The notes under the pieces were generated by a model that saw only the letters and a list, made by a program, of their open reading frames with translations, ran no database searches and was not told the DNA's origin. The translations under genes were made by a program, and so were the position numbers. A stretch of DNA of 64,000 nt from Anabaenopsis elenkinii CCIBt3563 (GTDB lineage Bacteria; Cyanobacteriota; Cyanobacteriia; Cyanobacteriales; Nostocaceae). Within the stretch, counting starts at the first letter, position 1. Every line of letters starts with the position of its first letter. Positions 26,583 to 36,870 of this stretch are shown here, one piece after another. The stretch lies in assembly GCF_015245355.1 (NCBI RefSeq), contig NZ_CP063311.1:827313-891312 (forward strand), written 5' to 3'.

Positions 26583-27641
26583 ATGACTAAGCTGCGGGTG
26601 GGACTACTGTTTGGGGGTCGTTCCGGGGAGCATGAAGTTTCCATTAGTTCAGCACAAGCGATCGCTCAAGCGTTAAGTGTAGAAGAAAATACTCACAAAT
26701 ACGAAATACTGCCTTTTTACATCCAGAAAAATGGCTGCTGGTTAGGGGGAGAAGCAGCACAGCAGATTCTAGAAACTGGTATTCCCCAATTAGAAATCCC
26801 AAACTTGAACCCGTGGCGATTACCTGACCAAGTAACAGAAGTGGATGTTTGGATTCCCATTTTGCACGGTCCTAACGGAGAAGACGGTACTATTCAGGGG
26901 TTACTGACATTAATGCAAGTTCCCTTTGTGGGTTCTGGGGTCTTAGGTTCAGCTGTAGGTATGGATAAGATTGCCATGAAAATCGCCTTTGAGCAAGCCG
27001 GATTACCCCAGGTGAAATACAAGGCCTTAACTAGGGCGCAAGTTTGGTCAAATCCTTGTGTATTTCCTAAACTATGCGATGAAATCGAGTCAGCCTTAGA
27101 CTATCCCTGTTTTGTTAAACCTGCTAACCTAGGTTCATCAGTAGGGATTGCCAAAGTGCGATCGCGTTCGGAGTTAGAAACCGCCTTAGATAATGCTGCT
27201 ACCTATGACAGACGAATAATTGTGGAAGCTGGAGTAGTTGCTAGAGAAGTAGAATGTGCCGTATTAGGTAATGATCAAACTAAAGCCTCTATTGTAGGCG
27301 AGATTACTTTCAACAGTGATTTCTATGATTACGAAACTAAATATACCCTAGGGAAGGCAGATTTATTAATTCCGGCGCCTATTCCAGATGCTGTGAGCCG
27401 CAAAATCCAAGATATGGCCTTACAAGCCTTTGCTGCTGTCGATGCTGCGGGGTTAGCAAGGGTAGATTTTTTCTTTGTGGAAGCTACCGGGGAAGTATTA
27501 ATTAACGAAATCAACACCTTTCCAGGCTTTACTGCTACCAGTATGTATCCCCAGCTTTGGGCTTATAGTGGTATACCCTTTGCGGAATTAGTAGACCGAT
27601 TAATTCAATTAGCTCTAGAAAGGTATACCGTTAAGGAATAG
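26583..27641 (+). CDS. ddl: D-alanine--D-alanine ligase
   Basis: 352 residues, the usual length of the VanA/DdlA subtype. It joins two D-Ala with ATP for peptidoglycan precursors. N-terminal [19 protein letters not shown], the substrate loop [12 protein letters not shown], the ATP-grasp [15 protein letters not shown] and metal-binding [11 protein letters not shown] segments are all present. It is followed by a membrane protein gene on the same strand; in many cyanobacteria ddl lies near ftsQ and ftsZ, which are not seen here. Confidence 0.96.
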   Translation: MTKLRVGLLFGGRSGEHEVSISSAQAIAQALSVEENTHKYEILPFYIQKNGCWLGGEAAQQILETGIPQLEIPNLNPWRLPDQVTEVDVWIPILHGPNGEDGTIQGLLTLMQVPFVGSGVLGSAVGMDKIAMKIAFEQAGLPQVKYKALTRAQVWSNPCVFPKLCDEIESALDYPCFVKPANLGSSVGIAKVRSRSELETALDNAATYDRRIIVEAGVVAREVECAVLGNDQTKASIVGEITFNSDFYDYETKYTLGKADLLIPAPIPDAVSRKIQDMALQAFAAVDAAGLARVDFFFVEATGEVLINEINTFPGFTATSMYPQLWAYSGIPFAELVDRLIQLALERYTVKE

Positions 27642-27777
27642 AAGTGATTAGGAATATGAGCAAAACCATAGGATTGGGAGGCTGAATATTTCCAAAAAAG
27701 CCACTGACTTCCCGCATCTGGCTACTGTATTTGATGTTTAGCACCTCCAGTATAATCATGAACCAGAGGGGAGCAAG

Positions 27778-28407
27778 TTGAAACTAATCATGGAACATAG
27801 TCAGAGCAGACAGTATGAGCGCAGGCCAATCAGAAGGGTGACCAAGAAGACATCAGGATTAGTTAGGAGTGGGAAAATTTTTATCTATGGGTTGATGGGT
27901 CATCCAGGATTACTGTTCACTGGGTTGTTGGCCATCCTGATAGGAATTGCGTCCTTAGCTTGGTATACCTTAGTTAATGTTGGTAGTAAAGAGCAAGTAG
28001 AACGCCCAGAAATCCTAGCTGTAGTTGCTAAACCAATGACAAGGTCTTCTCAGAAGAATAATCCTACACCTTTATGGATAGTAGGAGCGATCGCCTTGAG
28101 TTGTGCAAGTGGTTGTTTAATCATTTTGCGACTAGTCAATGGCCAGGTGCTAACAGTTTACAAACCCATCACCAGTCCAACAAGGGAAGTCAGGAATTTA
28201 AATAGTTCACCTATGGTTGTAGTACCACTCGCACCCACGCTACAGGAATCAGACTCACTGGAAACGGTTCTACCATCAGAAGATATGCAACCACTGGATA
28301 AAAGGCAAAAAATTTTGGCACAGTTGATGGATATTCGGCAAAAAAATTCTTGGTCGGCGATTTTATTATCCAAATCTCACCCTGGTTGTGAAGCTAAGAA
28401 CAATTGA
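27778..28407 (+). CDS. Hypothetical two-span membrane protein
   Basis: 209 residues from TTG at 27778, which has GAGGGGAG ideally placed; ATG at 27790 is the alternative, but is 16 bases from that site. The N-terminus is basic (RRPIRRVTKKTSG), followed by two membrane spans (GLLFTGLLAILIGIASLAWY and PLWIVGAIALSCASGCLIIL) and a polar tail. I do not recognise a domain. It follows ddl by 136 bases, which hints at a cell-envelope role. Confidence 0.7.
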   Translation: MKLIMEHSQSRQYERRPIRRVTKKTSGLVRSGKIFIYGLMGHPGLLFTGLLAILIGIASLAWYTLVNVGSKEQVERPEILAVVAKPMTRSSQKNNPTPLWIVGAIALSCASGCLIILRLVNGQVLTVYKPITSPTREVRNLNSSPMVVVPLAPTLQESDSLETVLPSEDMQPLDKRQKILAQLMDIRQKNSWSAILLSKSHPGCEAKNN

Positions 28408-28694
28408 TATTTTGCCATAATCCCCAGGGAGCAAACAGCGATGATAAAAATCTAAAAAACTGCCAAAATGGCAACCATACTGAAATTAACTAAGTTAGAT
28501 TAGAGAAGACAAAACACAAAACGGTTTCTGTTAATTAAGACTATCAAAAATAAATTTAATTTAACAAATGGTTTTGGTATCTGTCGCACCAGGAAGATTA
28601 AATATATATGAGCGTTGTTACTGTTATATACCTTAGCCCCCTAAACCAAGGACAGCGCTGATAAATATTCCTGAACACTACAGCGACAAATGCC
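28408..28694 (+). other. Non-coding stretch before a strong terminator
   Basis: No supported gene. Because an intrinsic terminator stands 290 bases after the preceding gene, this stretch is either a long 3' leader of that message or hosts a small RNA. A possible promoter-like TATATA lies near 28602-28607. Confidence 0.35.
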
Positions 28695-28744
28695 AGAGTG
28701 AGAGGTTCAAGGCGATTGGTAAGCCTTCTCTCACTCTTTTTTTT
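28695..28744 (+). terminator. Strong intrinsic terminator
   Basis: AGAGTGAGAG at 28695-28704 pairs with CTCTCACTCT at 28728-28737, followed by seven T residues. The 23-base loop contains GGCGATTGG. Orientation is plus strand. It ends right at the stop codon of the convergent hydrolase gene. Confidence 0.8.
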
Positions 28745-28745
28745 A

Positions 28746-29690
28746 TCAAAAACTCGTCTCCCGTAAGAACTCAAGAATAGCTGCATTAATAGCCCTAGAA
28801 GAACCAGTCGCAGCATCATGACAGCAGTTATCTAAAATTCTCAACCGGGAATGAGGGATACATTGATGTAACTTTCTCCCATGACTTAAAGGAAACCAAC
28901 TATCTTTATCTCCCCACATAATTAGTGTCGGACATTGAATATTACCTAAATTATTTTGAATCTGACTGAGCATATTAGGTTTATTGACTTGCCAGTGTTC
29001 TATTTCTTGTGCTGCTATTTGTAACTCCTCAGCTACTTTAACAACAGTCCCAGGAAACTCAATAAATGGATAAGTTATCCAATACACATCTTCTTGTGTC
29101 AACAGTGATGGGTCAAAAAGCACGCCACGCCTTTCTATAGCCATGATTTCTCGTAATATAGGGGCAAATAGATAAGCTAAACGCAAAGAGTCTATTGTAT
29201 GCAATATTTCTAGTGGCGTATTGGCAAGTATCCACATTGCCCAATGAGGTAAACGTTCGGTAAAAATAGGTACGTTGACAACTATTAACCGCCCGACTAA
29301 TTGAGGATTGTGTTGAGCTAGGGCTAGGGCTACTAAACCCCCCAAAGATTCTGCTACAATGGCGGCGGGTTGATCACATAAAGCCTGAATGATTCTTTCT
29401 AATTCAATCACTTGATGACCTTTATGTTCTCTACGTAACTGGGGTTTTTCCGAAAAACCATAACCTTTGGCATCAAAGCAAATCACTCTAAAATGTTTAG
29501 ATAATGGAGCAATACTATGGCGCCAATTGTAGCTCCAACTACCCATACCATGTAAAAAAATCAATGGCTGACCAGTACCTACTTCACCATAGGCAATTTC
29601 TACGGGATATCCATGTGTATCACTAATAATTAGACTTTGTCTACCTTGAGGAAACGTAGCTTGCCACCAATCTTTCATTCCTTTATTCAT
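28746..29690 (-). CDS. Alpha/beta hydrolase
   Basis: 314 residues. The oxyanion segment is LIFLHGMGSWSYNWR; the strand leading to the turn is CFDAKGYGFSEKP; the nucleophile elbow is AESLGG with Ser as nucleophile; the acid is likely in MWGDKDSWFP and the His in CCHDAATG. The family covers esterases, epoxide hydrolases and haloalkane dehalogenases; the substrate cannot be read. It overlaps nothing and is followed by no related gene. Confidence 0.85.
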   Translation of the reverse strand: MNKGMKDWWQATFPQGRQSLIISDTHGYPVEIAYGEVGTGQPLIFLHGMGSWSYNWRHSIAPLSKHFRVICFDAKGYGFSEKPQLRREHKGHQVIELERIIQALCDQPAAIVAESLGGLVALALAQHNPQLVGRLIVVNVPIFTERLPHWAMWILANTPLEILHTIDSLRLAYLFAPILREIMAIERRGVLFDPSLLTQEDVYWITYPFIEFPGTVVKVAEELQIAAQEIEHWQVNKPNMLSQIQNNLGNIQCPTLIMWGDKDSWFPLSHGRKLHQCIPHSRLRILDNCCHDAATGSSRAINAAILEFLRETSF

Positions 29691-29869
29691 AACTTGTTTA
29701 AGGCATTCTCATTATTATCATGGGAGTGCTATTAAGACAATGGCAATTAAAATATAGATTTTCCTAATTTTTGCAGCAGTCTTTAGTTATTTGTGGAAAA
29801 ATATCAGGGTATGGGCTATTTGAATAAACCTACTGATCAATCAAATAGCAATGCTAAAAATTATGGTAT

Positions 29870-30262
29870 TTATTTGTTCCGAGGTAGAGGTAACTGTAAA
29901 TGTTCTGCTAATAGCTTGATATTATACTCATTAGCTGTCCAGGCGAAATCAAACAAGTCTCCCATGATCGGGACAGTACCTATCAAGCCATCGATAATCA
30001 CATTCAAGATCATTCGGCTCAAAATGGCTTTAGGTACACCTAATCTCGCGGCTTCTATAACGATGTAGCTCGCGAGGATGACCCCCAAAATATCGCCACC
30101 AATGGGTAGAAATCCCACAAGGGGATCTAAACCAATGTGAATTGGCGTTCCGGGAATGGTTACAACTTTATCGAGGATGCGACTTAGCTGACGCAGCCTT
30201 TGAAATGTCACTGCTTGAGGGTCGGAATCAAGATGAAAACCCCGTCGATCAGAATCAGGCAT
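29870..30262 (-). CDS. DUF4112 domain membrane protein
   Basis: 130 residues matching the DUF4112 family: IPIGGDILG-type and LDKVVTIPGTPIHIGLDPLV segments, then IIDGLIGTVPIMGDLFDFAW. Two hydrophobic segments suggest a small membrane protein. Function unknown. It lies about 80 bases downstream of the DUF389 gene on the same strand and may share its transcript. Confidence 0.85.
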   Translation of the reverse strand: MPDSDRRGFHLDSDPQAVTFQRLRQLSRILDKVVTIPGTPIHIGLDPLVGFLPIGGDILGVILASYIVIEAARLGVPKAILSRMILNVIIDGLIGTVPIMGDLFDFAWTANEYNIKLLAEHLQLPLPRNK

Positions 30263-30340
30263 GGAGGCGATCGCTTATTTGAGGTAAAATTTTTAATAGT
30301 GTATGGATTTTTTGATTATTTGTCGATATTGCGACTGGGG

Positions 30341-32068
30341 CTATCTCCATGATTGTACTGTAAGTTGGAGTAATGCCCTAGGTTGAGATTCTGTTCCTGT
30401 TTGCCAGTTTATGCGATCGCTGCTAATTTGCCATTGTGATGTTAAATATTCTACCACTGCTTGCGATCGCTTTACTACAACTTCTGCTAACTCATTTTCT
30501 CCTTGGTTGACAATAATTTTTAGGTTTAAACTGGGCTGTTGGCGTAAAATTTGACCTGCACGGTCTAATAATTGACGCTCATCTGACCTAATTTCTGATT
30601 TCTGATTCTCAAAAGATATAGCCCCTAAAGAACTAGCTACTCTTTGCATACTCACCTGAATAGACTCGTCATCTAGGAGACTTCTGACCCTATCAGCGAC
30701 TAGAGTGTGAGCATCTCTATCAATATCCCGCTCACTAAGATATACCACCCGGATGCTTAAAGGACTAACTGGACTAGTGGTTAACTCGTAATTAATCATT
30801 TCTGCTGGTGGGGGAAGCCGCAAATCACCCAATGCAGATTGAATTTCCTGGACAAAAATTGATTGTAACTGGGCGATGGTTAACCCTGGTTCAGGGGGTT
30901 GTTCCTTTGGTACCGGGCGTAACAGTTCATTGGATGCGGTGGGAATTTCCACCAGCTTCAGTGCTAATAATTCTTGAGGTCTTCCCAAACGAGAAGCTAA
31001 CAGTTGAATATAACTATCCTGCTCCTCTGATGAATATTGCTGACTGGTAAACACCTGAAGTTGAATTGTCAGCTTATCCTTTTGTTCTGAGGTCGAGATA
31101 TTACTAATGAAAGAACGTGCTTCACCATCGGCAAAATTAGCAAAGTTTTTCTGCCACACATCCTTTGCGGAACTACGAATACGATTTTCCTGTTGCAGGG
31201 TAGCAATTTCCCTTCCAAGTTGACTCAGGGAACGATTGAGCGGGAAAATAATCGCCCCAATGGTGAGAAAAATTAACAATAATCTGCCTGGAAGGGAGCC
31301 AATTTTGCCCAGTTTGCCATAAGCCGGTAGTTTTTCCAACAAATTCTGCACCCACAGACTCTCTGGATGTGTCTTGCGCCATTCCCTAACTCTTTCTCTT
31401 ACCTGATGATTGTCAATATGTAGTCCCAGAAAAACCAGCATGGCAGTAAAGGTAATGGCTACCAAGTTAGTGAAAAAAAGTAAGCCGCCGCCACTAGCTA
31501 CCTGTAGTCCTTGGACGCTATTGAGGCTGATAGCAACCCCAATACCATAACCAACAACACATAATGGCGGCATCAAGGCTACCGCAATAGCAACACCAGG
31601 AATGGAAGTAGCCACCCCTTTGGGTTCTTTACAAATTGCCACAGAACCCACTGCACCAGAAAACAGGGCGACTACTAAATCCAAAAGATTAGGTTGAGTC
31701 CTGGCTAAAATCTCACTGGTAACTTCTTTGAATGGCAACAATGATACCAGTAGTACAGCAAAGGAAATGGCAACTAGACAACTTAATATTAAGTTCAGCA
31801 GTGAGCGGATGGCCAAAACGACATCACCCGCAGCTAATGCGAGTCCATTGGCGAGAATACCCCCCATCAATGGAGAAATCAGCATTGCACCAATAATCAC
31901 AGCCGGACTATTCAGAACTAGTCCCAGGGTAGCAATACCAGCGGAGAACAAAACTTGAATCCAATAACTAAGATCGTCTAAGCTAAGTGAACTAGATATT
32001 TCCAGGTATACTTGCTCTTTACGAGCCTGACCTACTCCCAAGTTGTTGGCAAACCAGTTTCTAAACAT
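30341..32068 (-). CDS. DUF389 membrane protein with C-terminal OmpA-like tail
   Basis: 575 residues. The first half is a DUF389 (TIGR00341-type) domain with about six membrane spans, including VIIGAMLISPLMGGILANGL and ATSIPGVAIAVALMPPLCVV. The second half is soluble; a segment near the end (DERQLLDRAGQIL, then VKRSQAVVEYLTSQW) resembles OmpA/MotB peptidoglycan-binding domains. Such a domain would place the tail in the periplasm and could tie the membrane part to the wall. Function of DUF389 is not established. Confidence 0.8.
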   Translation of the reverse strand: MFRNWFANNLGVGQARKEQVYLEISSSLSLDDLSYWIQVLFSAGIATLGLVLNSPAVIIGAMLISPLMGGILANGLALAAGDVVLAIRSLLNLILSCLVAISFAVLLVSLLPFKEVTSEILARTQPNLLDLVVALFSGAVGSVAICKEPKGVATSIPGVAIAVALMPPLCVVGYGIGVAISLNSVQGLQVASGGGLLFFTNLVAITFTAMLVFLGLHIDNHQVRERVREWRKTHPESLWVQNLLEKLPAYGKLGKIGSLPGRLLLIFLTIGAIIFPLNRSLSQLGREIATLQQENRIRSSAKDVWQKNFANFADGEARSFISNISTSEQKDKLTIQLQVFTSQQYSSEEQDSYIQLLASRLGRPQELLALKLVEIPTASNELLRPVPKEQPPEPGLTIAQLQSIFVQEIQSALGDLRLPPPAEMINYELTTSPVSPLSIRVVYLSERDIDRDAHTLVADRVRSLLDDESIQVSMQRVASSLGAISFENQKSEIRSDERQLLDRAGQILRQQPSLNLKIIVNQGENELAEVVVKRSQAVVEYLTSQWQISSDRINWQTGTESQPRALLQLTVQSWR

Positions 32069-32138
32069 ACAAAATCCTCATAGCAGCCCTGATCAAAAAG
32101 TACCGGTAAGTTATGGAGAATTTTACATTCTTCTAATT

Positions 32139-32951
32139 TTATGGTATTTTTATATGCCTTTGAAAAATAATTACCTCATTACCAACAACTGGGTTACGCG
32201 CTATGAGCTGGTCTCGGGAGTCAAGAATTTCTAGATGGGTAAAATCAAGTTCTTGAGACCGTTGTAATATTTCCCCAGCTAGTTGCTTTTGTTCAGATTC
32301 GGGAAGAATGTACCAATCATCATTAATTTTGACAGTCAAATTACTAGTACGGAAGTTAGCTTGTATTGATTCTATTAAACCAGATGCAAAGCGATCGCTA
32401 ATTTCGGCTACTTGATTTTTAATCGCTGCAATCAAGTTTTCTTCCGGTGTCAATTCTAAGGTTGCTGTGGGTTCGGGTATAGGTGCTGGTGTGGGTTGTG
32501 GTATAGGTTCGGGTATAGGTTCTGGTGTGGGTTGTGGTATAGGTTCGGGTATAGGTTCTGGTGTGGCTTCTGGTATAGGTTCTGGGACTTCCTCAACCGG
32601 TGGAACTGTAGCTACTTCAGTCGGCTTTGGTATAAAAATACTTACACTTGACCACACCACCACCACAGTCATCAGCGCTAAAATTCCGGTCAAAACTCTA
32701 TCTGACAAGTTGTTAGACACCTTAGATGGTAGAAACAAGCGTACTTGTCTTAAAAATCTATTCCATTGCGTTACCAGACCTTGCCAAAAACCAGGCGTTT
32801 CCTCACTAACTGGTGGTGCTGGATTTTCAAGTTTAACCGCGGCCGTTTCTAAAATTCCAATCGTCCCTCTGATCAACTGGATAATTTTAACTTTCCAAAA
32901 GGGTACTTGGGGCGAAGGAGAGGGTGGTGAATTTTGATGCTCTTGTGACAT
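32139..32951 (-). CDS. Pro/Glu-rich membrane protein
   Basis: 270 residues. One membrane span lies near residues 88-108 (GILALMTVVVVWSSVSIF). It is followed by a low-complexity linker of PEPIPEPIPQPTPEPIPEP type and then by a folded domain of about 100 residues (LIAAIKNQVAEISDRFASGL to the end). The architecture suggests a periplasmic domain on a stiff stalk that could span the wall. I do not recognise the C-terminal domain. It is the gene upstream of DUF389 with a 70-base gap. Confidence 0.7.
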   Translation of the reverse strand: MSQEHQNSPPSPSPQVPFWKVKIIQLIRGTIGILETAAVKLENPAPPVSEETPGFWQGLVTQWNRFLRQVRLFLPSKVSNNLSDRVLTGILALMTVVVVWSSVSIFIPKPTEVATVPPVEEVPEPIPEATPEPIPEPIPQPTPEPIPEPIPQPTPAPIPEPTATLELTPEENLIAAIKNQVAEISDRFASGLIESIQANFRTSNLTVKINDDWYILPESEQKQLAGEILQRSQELDFTHLEILDSRDQLIARNPVVGNEVIIFQRHIKIP

Positions 32952-33046
32952 GGAATTTTGACTGCTGCTTCTTGGTCTGAATGTATCACTTCATTAATTA
33001 TTAGTTCTTCAGCTAAACTAACTAGATATTGAGTTTGGTAAGTTTT

Positions 33047-33961
33047 ATGAACCTGAAACGCCGTGAATTCTTATTTTTAGGTACTCTTGGCACTATGGGA
33101 ACAGGACTTTTAGGCTGGAAACTAAGTCAACACAATACCCAACTTAGTGATATTCCCAGTTCAGCAGTATTAGCTGCAACCCCACCCAAACAGAATTTAC
33201 TCTTGCGTTTTACCTCCGTTGCAGATACTGGGACTGGCGCTAGAGGTCAGTATGCTGTAGCTGGGGCGATGAATTATTATCACGAGCAAAATCCTTATGA
33301 TGTAGTGGTTTTGGCCGGAGACAATATTTATAATGATGGCGAAATTGAAAAAATTGGTGCGGTTTTTGAACGTCCTTATGAAAAATTGTTGACCCAAGGT
33401 GTCAAATTTCATGCTTGTTTAGGTAATCATGACATTCGCACTGAGAACGGCGACCCTCAAATCAAATATCCCGGCTTTAATATGCAGGGGCGTTATTACA
33501 CATTTCGTCGGGATGCAGTGCAATTTTTTGCTTTAGATACTAACCGTAATGCTGAATGGGAAAATCAAGTTATTTGGTTAGAACAGGAATTAAGCCAAAG
33601 TGATGCTCTTTGGAAAGTGGTATTTGGACATGACCCATTTTATTCTTCGGGTCACTATGGAGTTAGTCAATCACTAATTAAACGCTTTACGCCTTTATTT
33701 AAAAAGTATAATGTGCAACTTTACATCAATGGTCACGACCACCATTATGAGCGTACTCGTAATATTGATGGTACCACCTATTTAACTACTGGTAGTGGTG
33801 CTGGTGTTCGTCCTGTGGGGCGTTCTCAGTGGACAGAATATTCTGCCGAAAGGTTGGCTTTTGCTAGTTATGAGGTCTATCCAGACAGAATTGAGGTCAA
33901 GGCCATGGGTACTGATAAACGAATTTTTGATCAAGGTGTAATTCAGTTTAAATCTGTTTAA
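33047..33961 (+). CDS. Tat-exported purple acid phosphatase (metallophosphoesterase)
   Basis: About 304 residues from ATG at 33047. The N-terminus MNLKRREFLFLGTLGTMGTG is a twin-arginine signal. Metal motifs follow: SVADTGTGARGQ, VVLAGDNIYNDG, ACLGNHDI, VVFGHDPFYSSGHYG and YINGHDHHYERT. Layout and length match tartrate-resistant (type 5) acid phosphatases with a dinuclear metal site. Export by Tat implies folding with metal in the cytoplasm. Likely role: phosphate scavenging from organic phosphates, by family knowledge. Confidence 0.88.
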   Translation: MNLKRREFLFLGTLGTMGTGLLGWKLSQHNTQLSDIPSSAVLAATPPKQNLLLRFTSVADTGTGARGQYAVAGAMNYYHEQNPYDVVVLAGDNIYNDGEIEKIGAVFERPYEKLLTQGVKFHACLGNHDIRTENGDPQIKYPGFNMQGRYYTFRRDAVQFFALDTNRNAEWENQVIWLEQELSQSDALWKVVFGHDPFYSSGHYGVSQSLIKRFTPLFKKYNVQLYINGHDHHYERTRNIDGTTYLTTGSGAGVRPVGRSQWTEYSAERLAFASYEVYPDRIEVKAMGTDKRIFDQGVIQFKSV

Positions 33962-34052
33962 TTCCTGAGTCTCCGGTGGGTAATACCCACCAAATAAATT
34001 ACCAAGATGAAACTAAAAATGCCGTTGTTTATCCAAGAGTCAAATCATACAT

Positions 34053-36380
34053 TTATTGGTCTACTCTTTGTAACTGGGCTAGGTGGGGGTCAACAATTTT
34101 CTGTCCTAAACTGGGGAATTTAATCGCTACAGATACTTTATTTCCCTGTCCAAAAACATGAGTAATTTCACCCATGCCAAACGCTCTATGTAATACCTGG
34201 TCACCCACTTGCCAATTTTGGGGTGTATAGGGCTTACCGCCAGCTTTGGCGGTAGTTTTTCTCTGGGGGTGACGGTTTCGATGGGGAGTGTTTAATAATT
34301 CTTCGGGTACTTCATTAAGAAACTGCGATCGCATAGCAGGCTCACGAGAACCATATAAGCGGCGTTCACGAGCGTGTGATAAATATAACCTTTCCTGGGC
34401 GCGAGTAATGCCCACATAACATAGGCGGCGTTCTTCTTCTAAAGCTGCTGGGTCGTTAATAGAACGGTAATTAGGAAATAATCCCTGTTCTAATCCCACT
34501 AAAAACACCACAGGAAATTCTAACCCCTTAGAAGAGTGCAAGGTCATTAAAGATACTGCCTTTTCCCCTGCTTTCAAATTATCCAAATCAGAACTGAGGG
34601 CGCTACTTTGTAGAAAGGCTGTGAGGGAAACCTCCTCACTTTCTTCTTGAAATTGGAGTACGGCGTTATAAAGTTCCTGGACGTTTTGAATTCTCTCTTC
34701 GGCCTCATCTGTACCTTGATTTTGCAGGTCTTTAATATACCCAGACTGGTCTAGCAGCTCTTGTAAAAGTTGGGAAACTGAAACTGTTGCGGCTTTTTCT
34801 TTGCAGTTGTTAATCATTTGAGCAAAGTTATTCACAGCTTTAGCCGACCTTCCCGCCAAGGTATTAACCGATGTTTCATCACTGAGTATTTCCCACAAGG
34901 TTATCCCCAGTTCTTGAGAGGCGTTAACTAAGCTTTCAATGGTGGTTTTACCAATACCGCGCCGGGGAGTATTGATGATTCGCAGTAAACTAACTGTATC
35001 AGCAGGATTGGCGATCGCTCTCAGATAAGCTAAAACATCTTTGATTTCTTTGCGATCATAAAACTTCATTCCTCCCACAACAGTATAAGGAATTTGATTC
35101 CTGACTAAAAACTCTTCAAAAGGTCGTGATTGGGCATTAGTCCGATAAAGAATCGCAAAACTACCCCAGTCTAACTCAGGATTTTGCTGTTCTAAACCAA
35201 GAATTTGCTCAATGACAAACTCAGCTTCTTCAATTTCATTATCTGCTTTATGACAATAAATCTCCTCACCCCTTCCTCGTGTGGGTTTGAGGACTTTATC
35301 AATGCGTTGAGTGTTATTCTCAATTAATTCGTTAGCAGCTTGCAGAATATTCTCACAAGAGCGGTAATTTTCTTCCAACTTCACCATGGAACGGGTATCA
35401 TCATCAGCTAAACCATCACCAAAGTCTTGCTGAAATTCTAATAAAATAGTGAAGTCAGCCATTCTGAAGCTGTAAATAGACTGGTCTGCATCACCCACCA
35501 CAAACACTGAGCGGTTTTTCCATTCCCATGCACTCTTGTTCTCCTCACCATTAGTCACTAACAAGCGAATCAAATCATACTGAGTGCGGTTAGTATCTTG
35601 ATATTCATCTACAAGGATATGGCCAAACTTACCATGCCAGTAACCTAAAACCTGCTCGTTTTGCTGAAATAATCTTGTAGGGACGAGAATTAAATCATCA
35701 AAGTCCAGAGCGTTATTTTCTGCTAACTTATCTTGATAAAAATTATAAACCTCAGCGATCACCCGCCCGCGATAATTGGGCTGTTGGCGCTCAAAATCCC
35801 GGGGTGAAAAGCCTTGATTTTTAGCGTTACTAATGGCATAGCGCACAGAGCGAGGGTCAAATTTCCTATCATCTAAATTTAGCTGTTTACTAACAATCTC
35901 CTTAATTAAACTTTGCACATCGGATTCATCAAAAATCGAAAAATTACGAGTCCAACGCCGTCCTGTTTCATCTTGGTATTTTTCAATATCAAACCGGAGA
36001 ATCCGGGAAAATAAACTATGGAAAGTGCCACACCACAAGTCTTTAATGGTATTTTTATAGACTTGCGATCGCAACTGCATTTGCTGGTATTCTGTCAACA
36101 CATCAAATTTTTGGCCATGTTGTTTTATCGCCAAGTCTTCAGCAAATAGCTTTTGAATGCGTTCCTTCATCTCCCGCGCAGCTTTATTAGTAAAAGTAAC
36201 CGCCAGGATATTCTCTGGATGAACACGGTGTTTAAGAATCAGGTTAGCAATGCGATAAGTCAGCGCTCGTGTTTTACCCGAACCTGCACCAGCAACAACT
36301 AACAACGGACCGCAATAGTGTTCCACGGCTTGACGTTGGCTGGAGTTCAGATGGCTCAGAAAGTCAATAGTGGTTGTCAT
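34053..36380 (-). CDS. pcrA: ATP-dependent DNA helicase PcrA/UvrD
   Basis: 775 residues, typical length. SF1A motifs in order: Q motif LNSSQRQAVEH, Walker A GAGSGKTRALTYR, motif II VDEYQDTN, motif III GDADQSIYSFRMAD, motif IV LYRTNAQSR, motif V MTLHSSKGLEFPVVF, motif VI YVGITRAQERLYL. The C-terminus ends with the Tudor-like domain that contacts RNA polymerase (WQVGDQVLHRAFGMGEI). It unwinds DNA in nucleotide excision repair and clears replication-transcription conflicts. Confidence 0.95.
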   Translation of the reverse strand: MTTTIDFLSHLNSSQRQAVEHYCGPLLVVAGAGSGKTRALTYRIANLILKHRVHPENILAVTFTNKAAREMKERIQKLFAEDLAIKQHGQKFDVLTEYQQMQLRSQVYKNTIKDLWCGTFHSLFSRILRFDIEKYQDETGRRWTRNFSIFDESDVQSLIKEIVSKQLNLDDRKFDPRSVRYAISNAKNQGFSPRDFERQQPNYRGRVIAEVYNFYQDKLAENNALDFDDLILVPTRLFQQNEQVLGYWHGKFGHILVDEYQDTNRTQYDLIRLLVTNGEENKSAWEWKNRSVFVVGDADQSIYSFRMADFTILLEFQQDFGDGLADDDTRSMVKLEENYRSCENILQAANELIENNTQRIDKVLKPTRGRGEEIYCHKADNEIEEAEFVIEQILGLEQQNPELDWGSFAILYRTNAQSRPFEEFLVRNQIPYTVVGGMKFYDRKEIKDVLAYLRAIANPADTVSLLRIINTPRRGIGKTTIESLVNASQELGITLWEILSDETSVNTLAGRSAKAVNNFAQMINNCKEKAATVSVSQLLQELLDQSGYIKDLQNQGTDEAEERIQNVQELYNAVLQFQEESEEVSLTAFLQSSALSSDLDNLKAGEKAVSLMTLHSSKGLEFPVVFLVGLEQGLFPNYRSINDPAALEEERRLCYVGITRAQERLYLSHARERRLYGSREPAMRSQFLNEVPEELLNTPHRNRHPQRKTTAKAGGKPYTPQNWQVGDQVLHRAFGMGEITHVFGQGNKVSVAIKFPSLGQKIVDPHLAQLQRVDQ

Positions 36381-36870
36381 AGCCGTGTATCTAAATCATT
36401 GACTACTTGCATATTAGCAGAGTATGTGAGCCATAAGCTTGTACCCACCTCCCTTAATCTTGCTTGACTTCTCCCTTGGTTGAAACACAAGGGATTCTAA
36501 ACTGATGTTGCTACGCGGTCTGAAGACACGCTACGCAACGTTTACGATATGATTTATTTAACCTAATAAACAAGTCATATCGTTGTGGCACAGTCAAAGA
36601 TGCCCTACCCACCTCGGCTAAACATAAACCTAGCTGTGTGGCTACTTTTCTTAAAATATTTGCTGCAGCTTGAGCATCTGCGGAGCTTAATAATCCTTTA
36701 GCAGATTGGTATAATCCACGTTTGACCCTTTTACCTGACGGTTTCCATCCTGCGGGTTTTTCACCATGCTTGTAGAGGCTATCGTCATCCAGGTAAGACG
36801 CTTTTGATGTATACGCTTCTTCCGTTAATGTCACAATAATTCCATATTCGTTAGCCAATTCCTTTAATCT

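Noticed and set aside
32467-32937. Gly/Ser-rich plus-strand frame opposite the PEP-rich gene
   Set aside because: It is the antisense reading of the Pro/Glu repeats in the 270-residue membrane protein; low complexity keeps both strands open.
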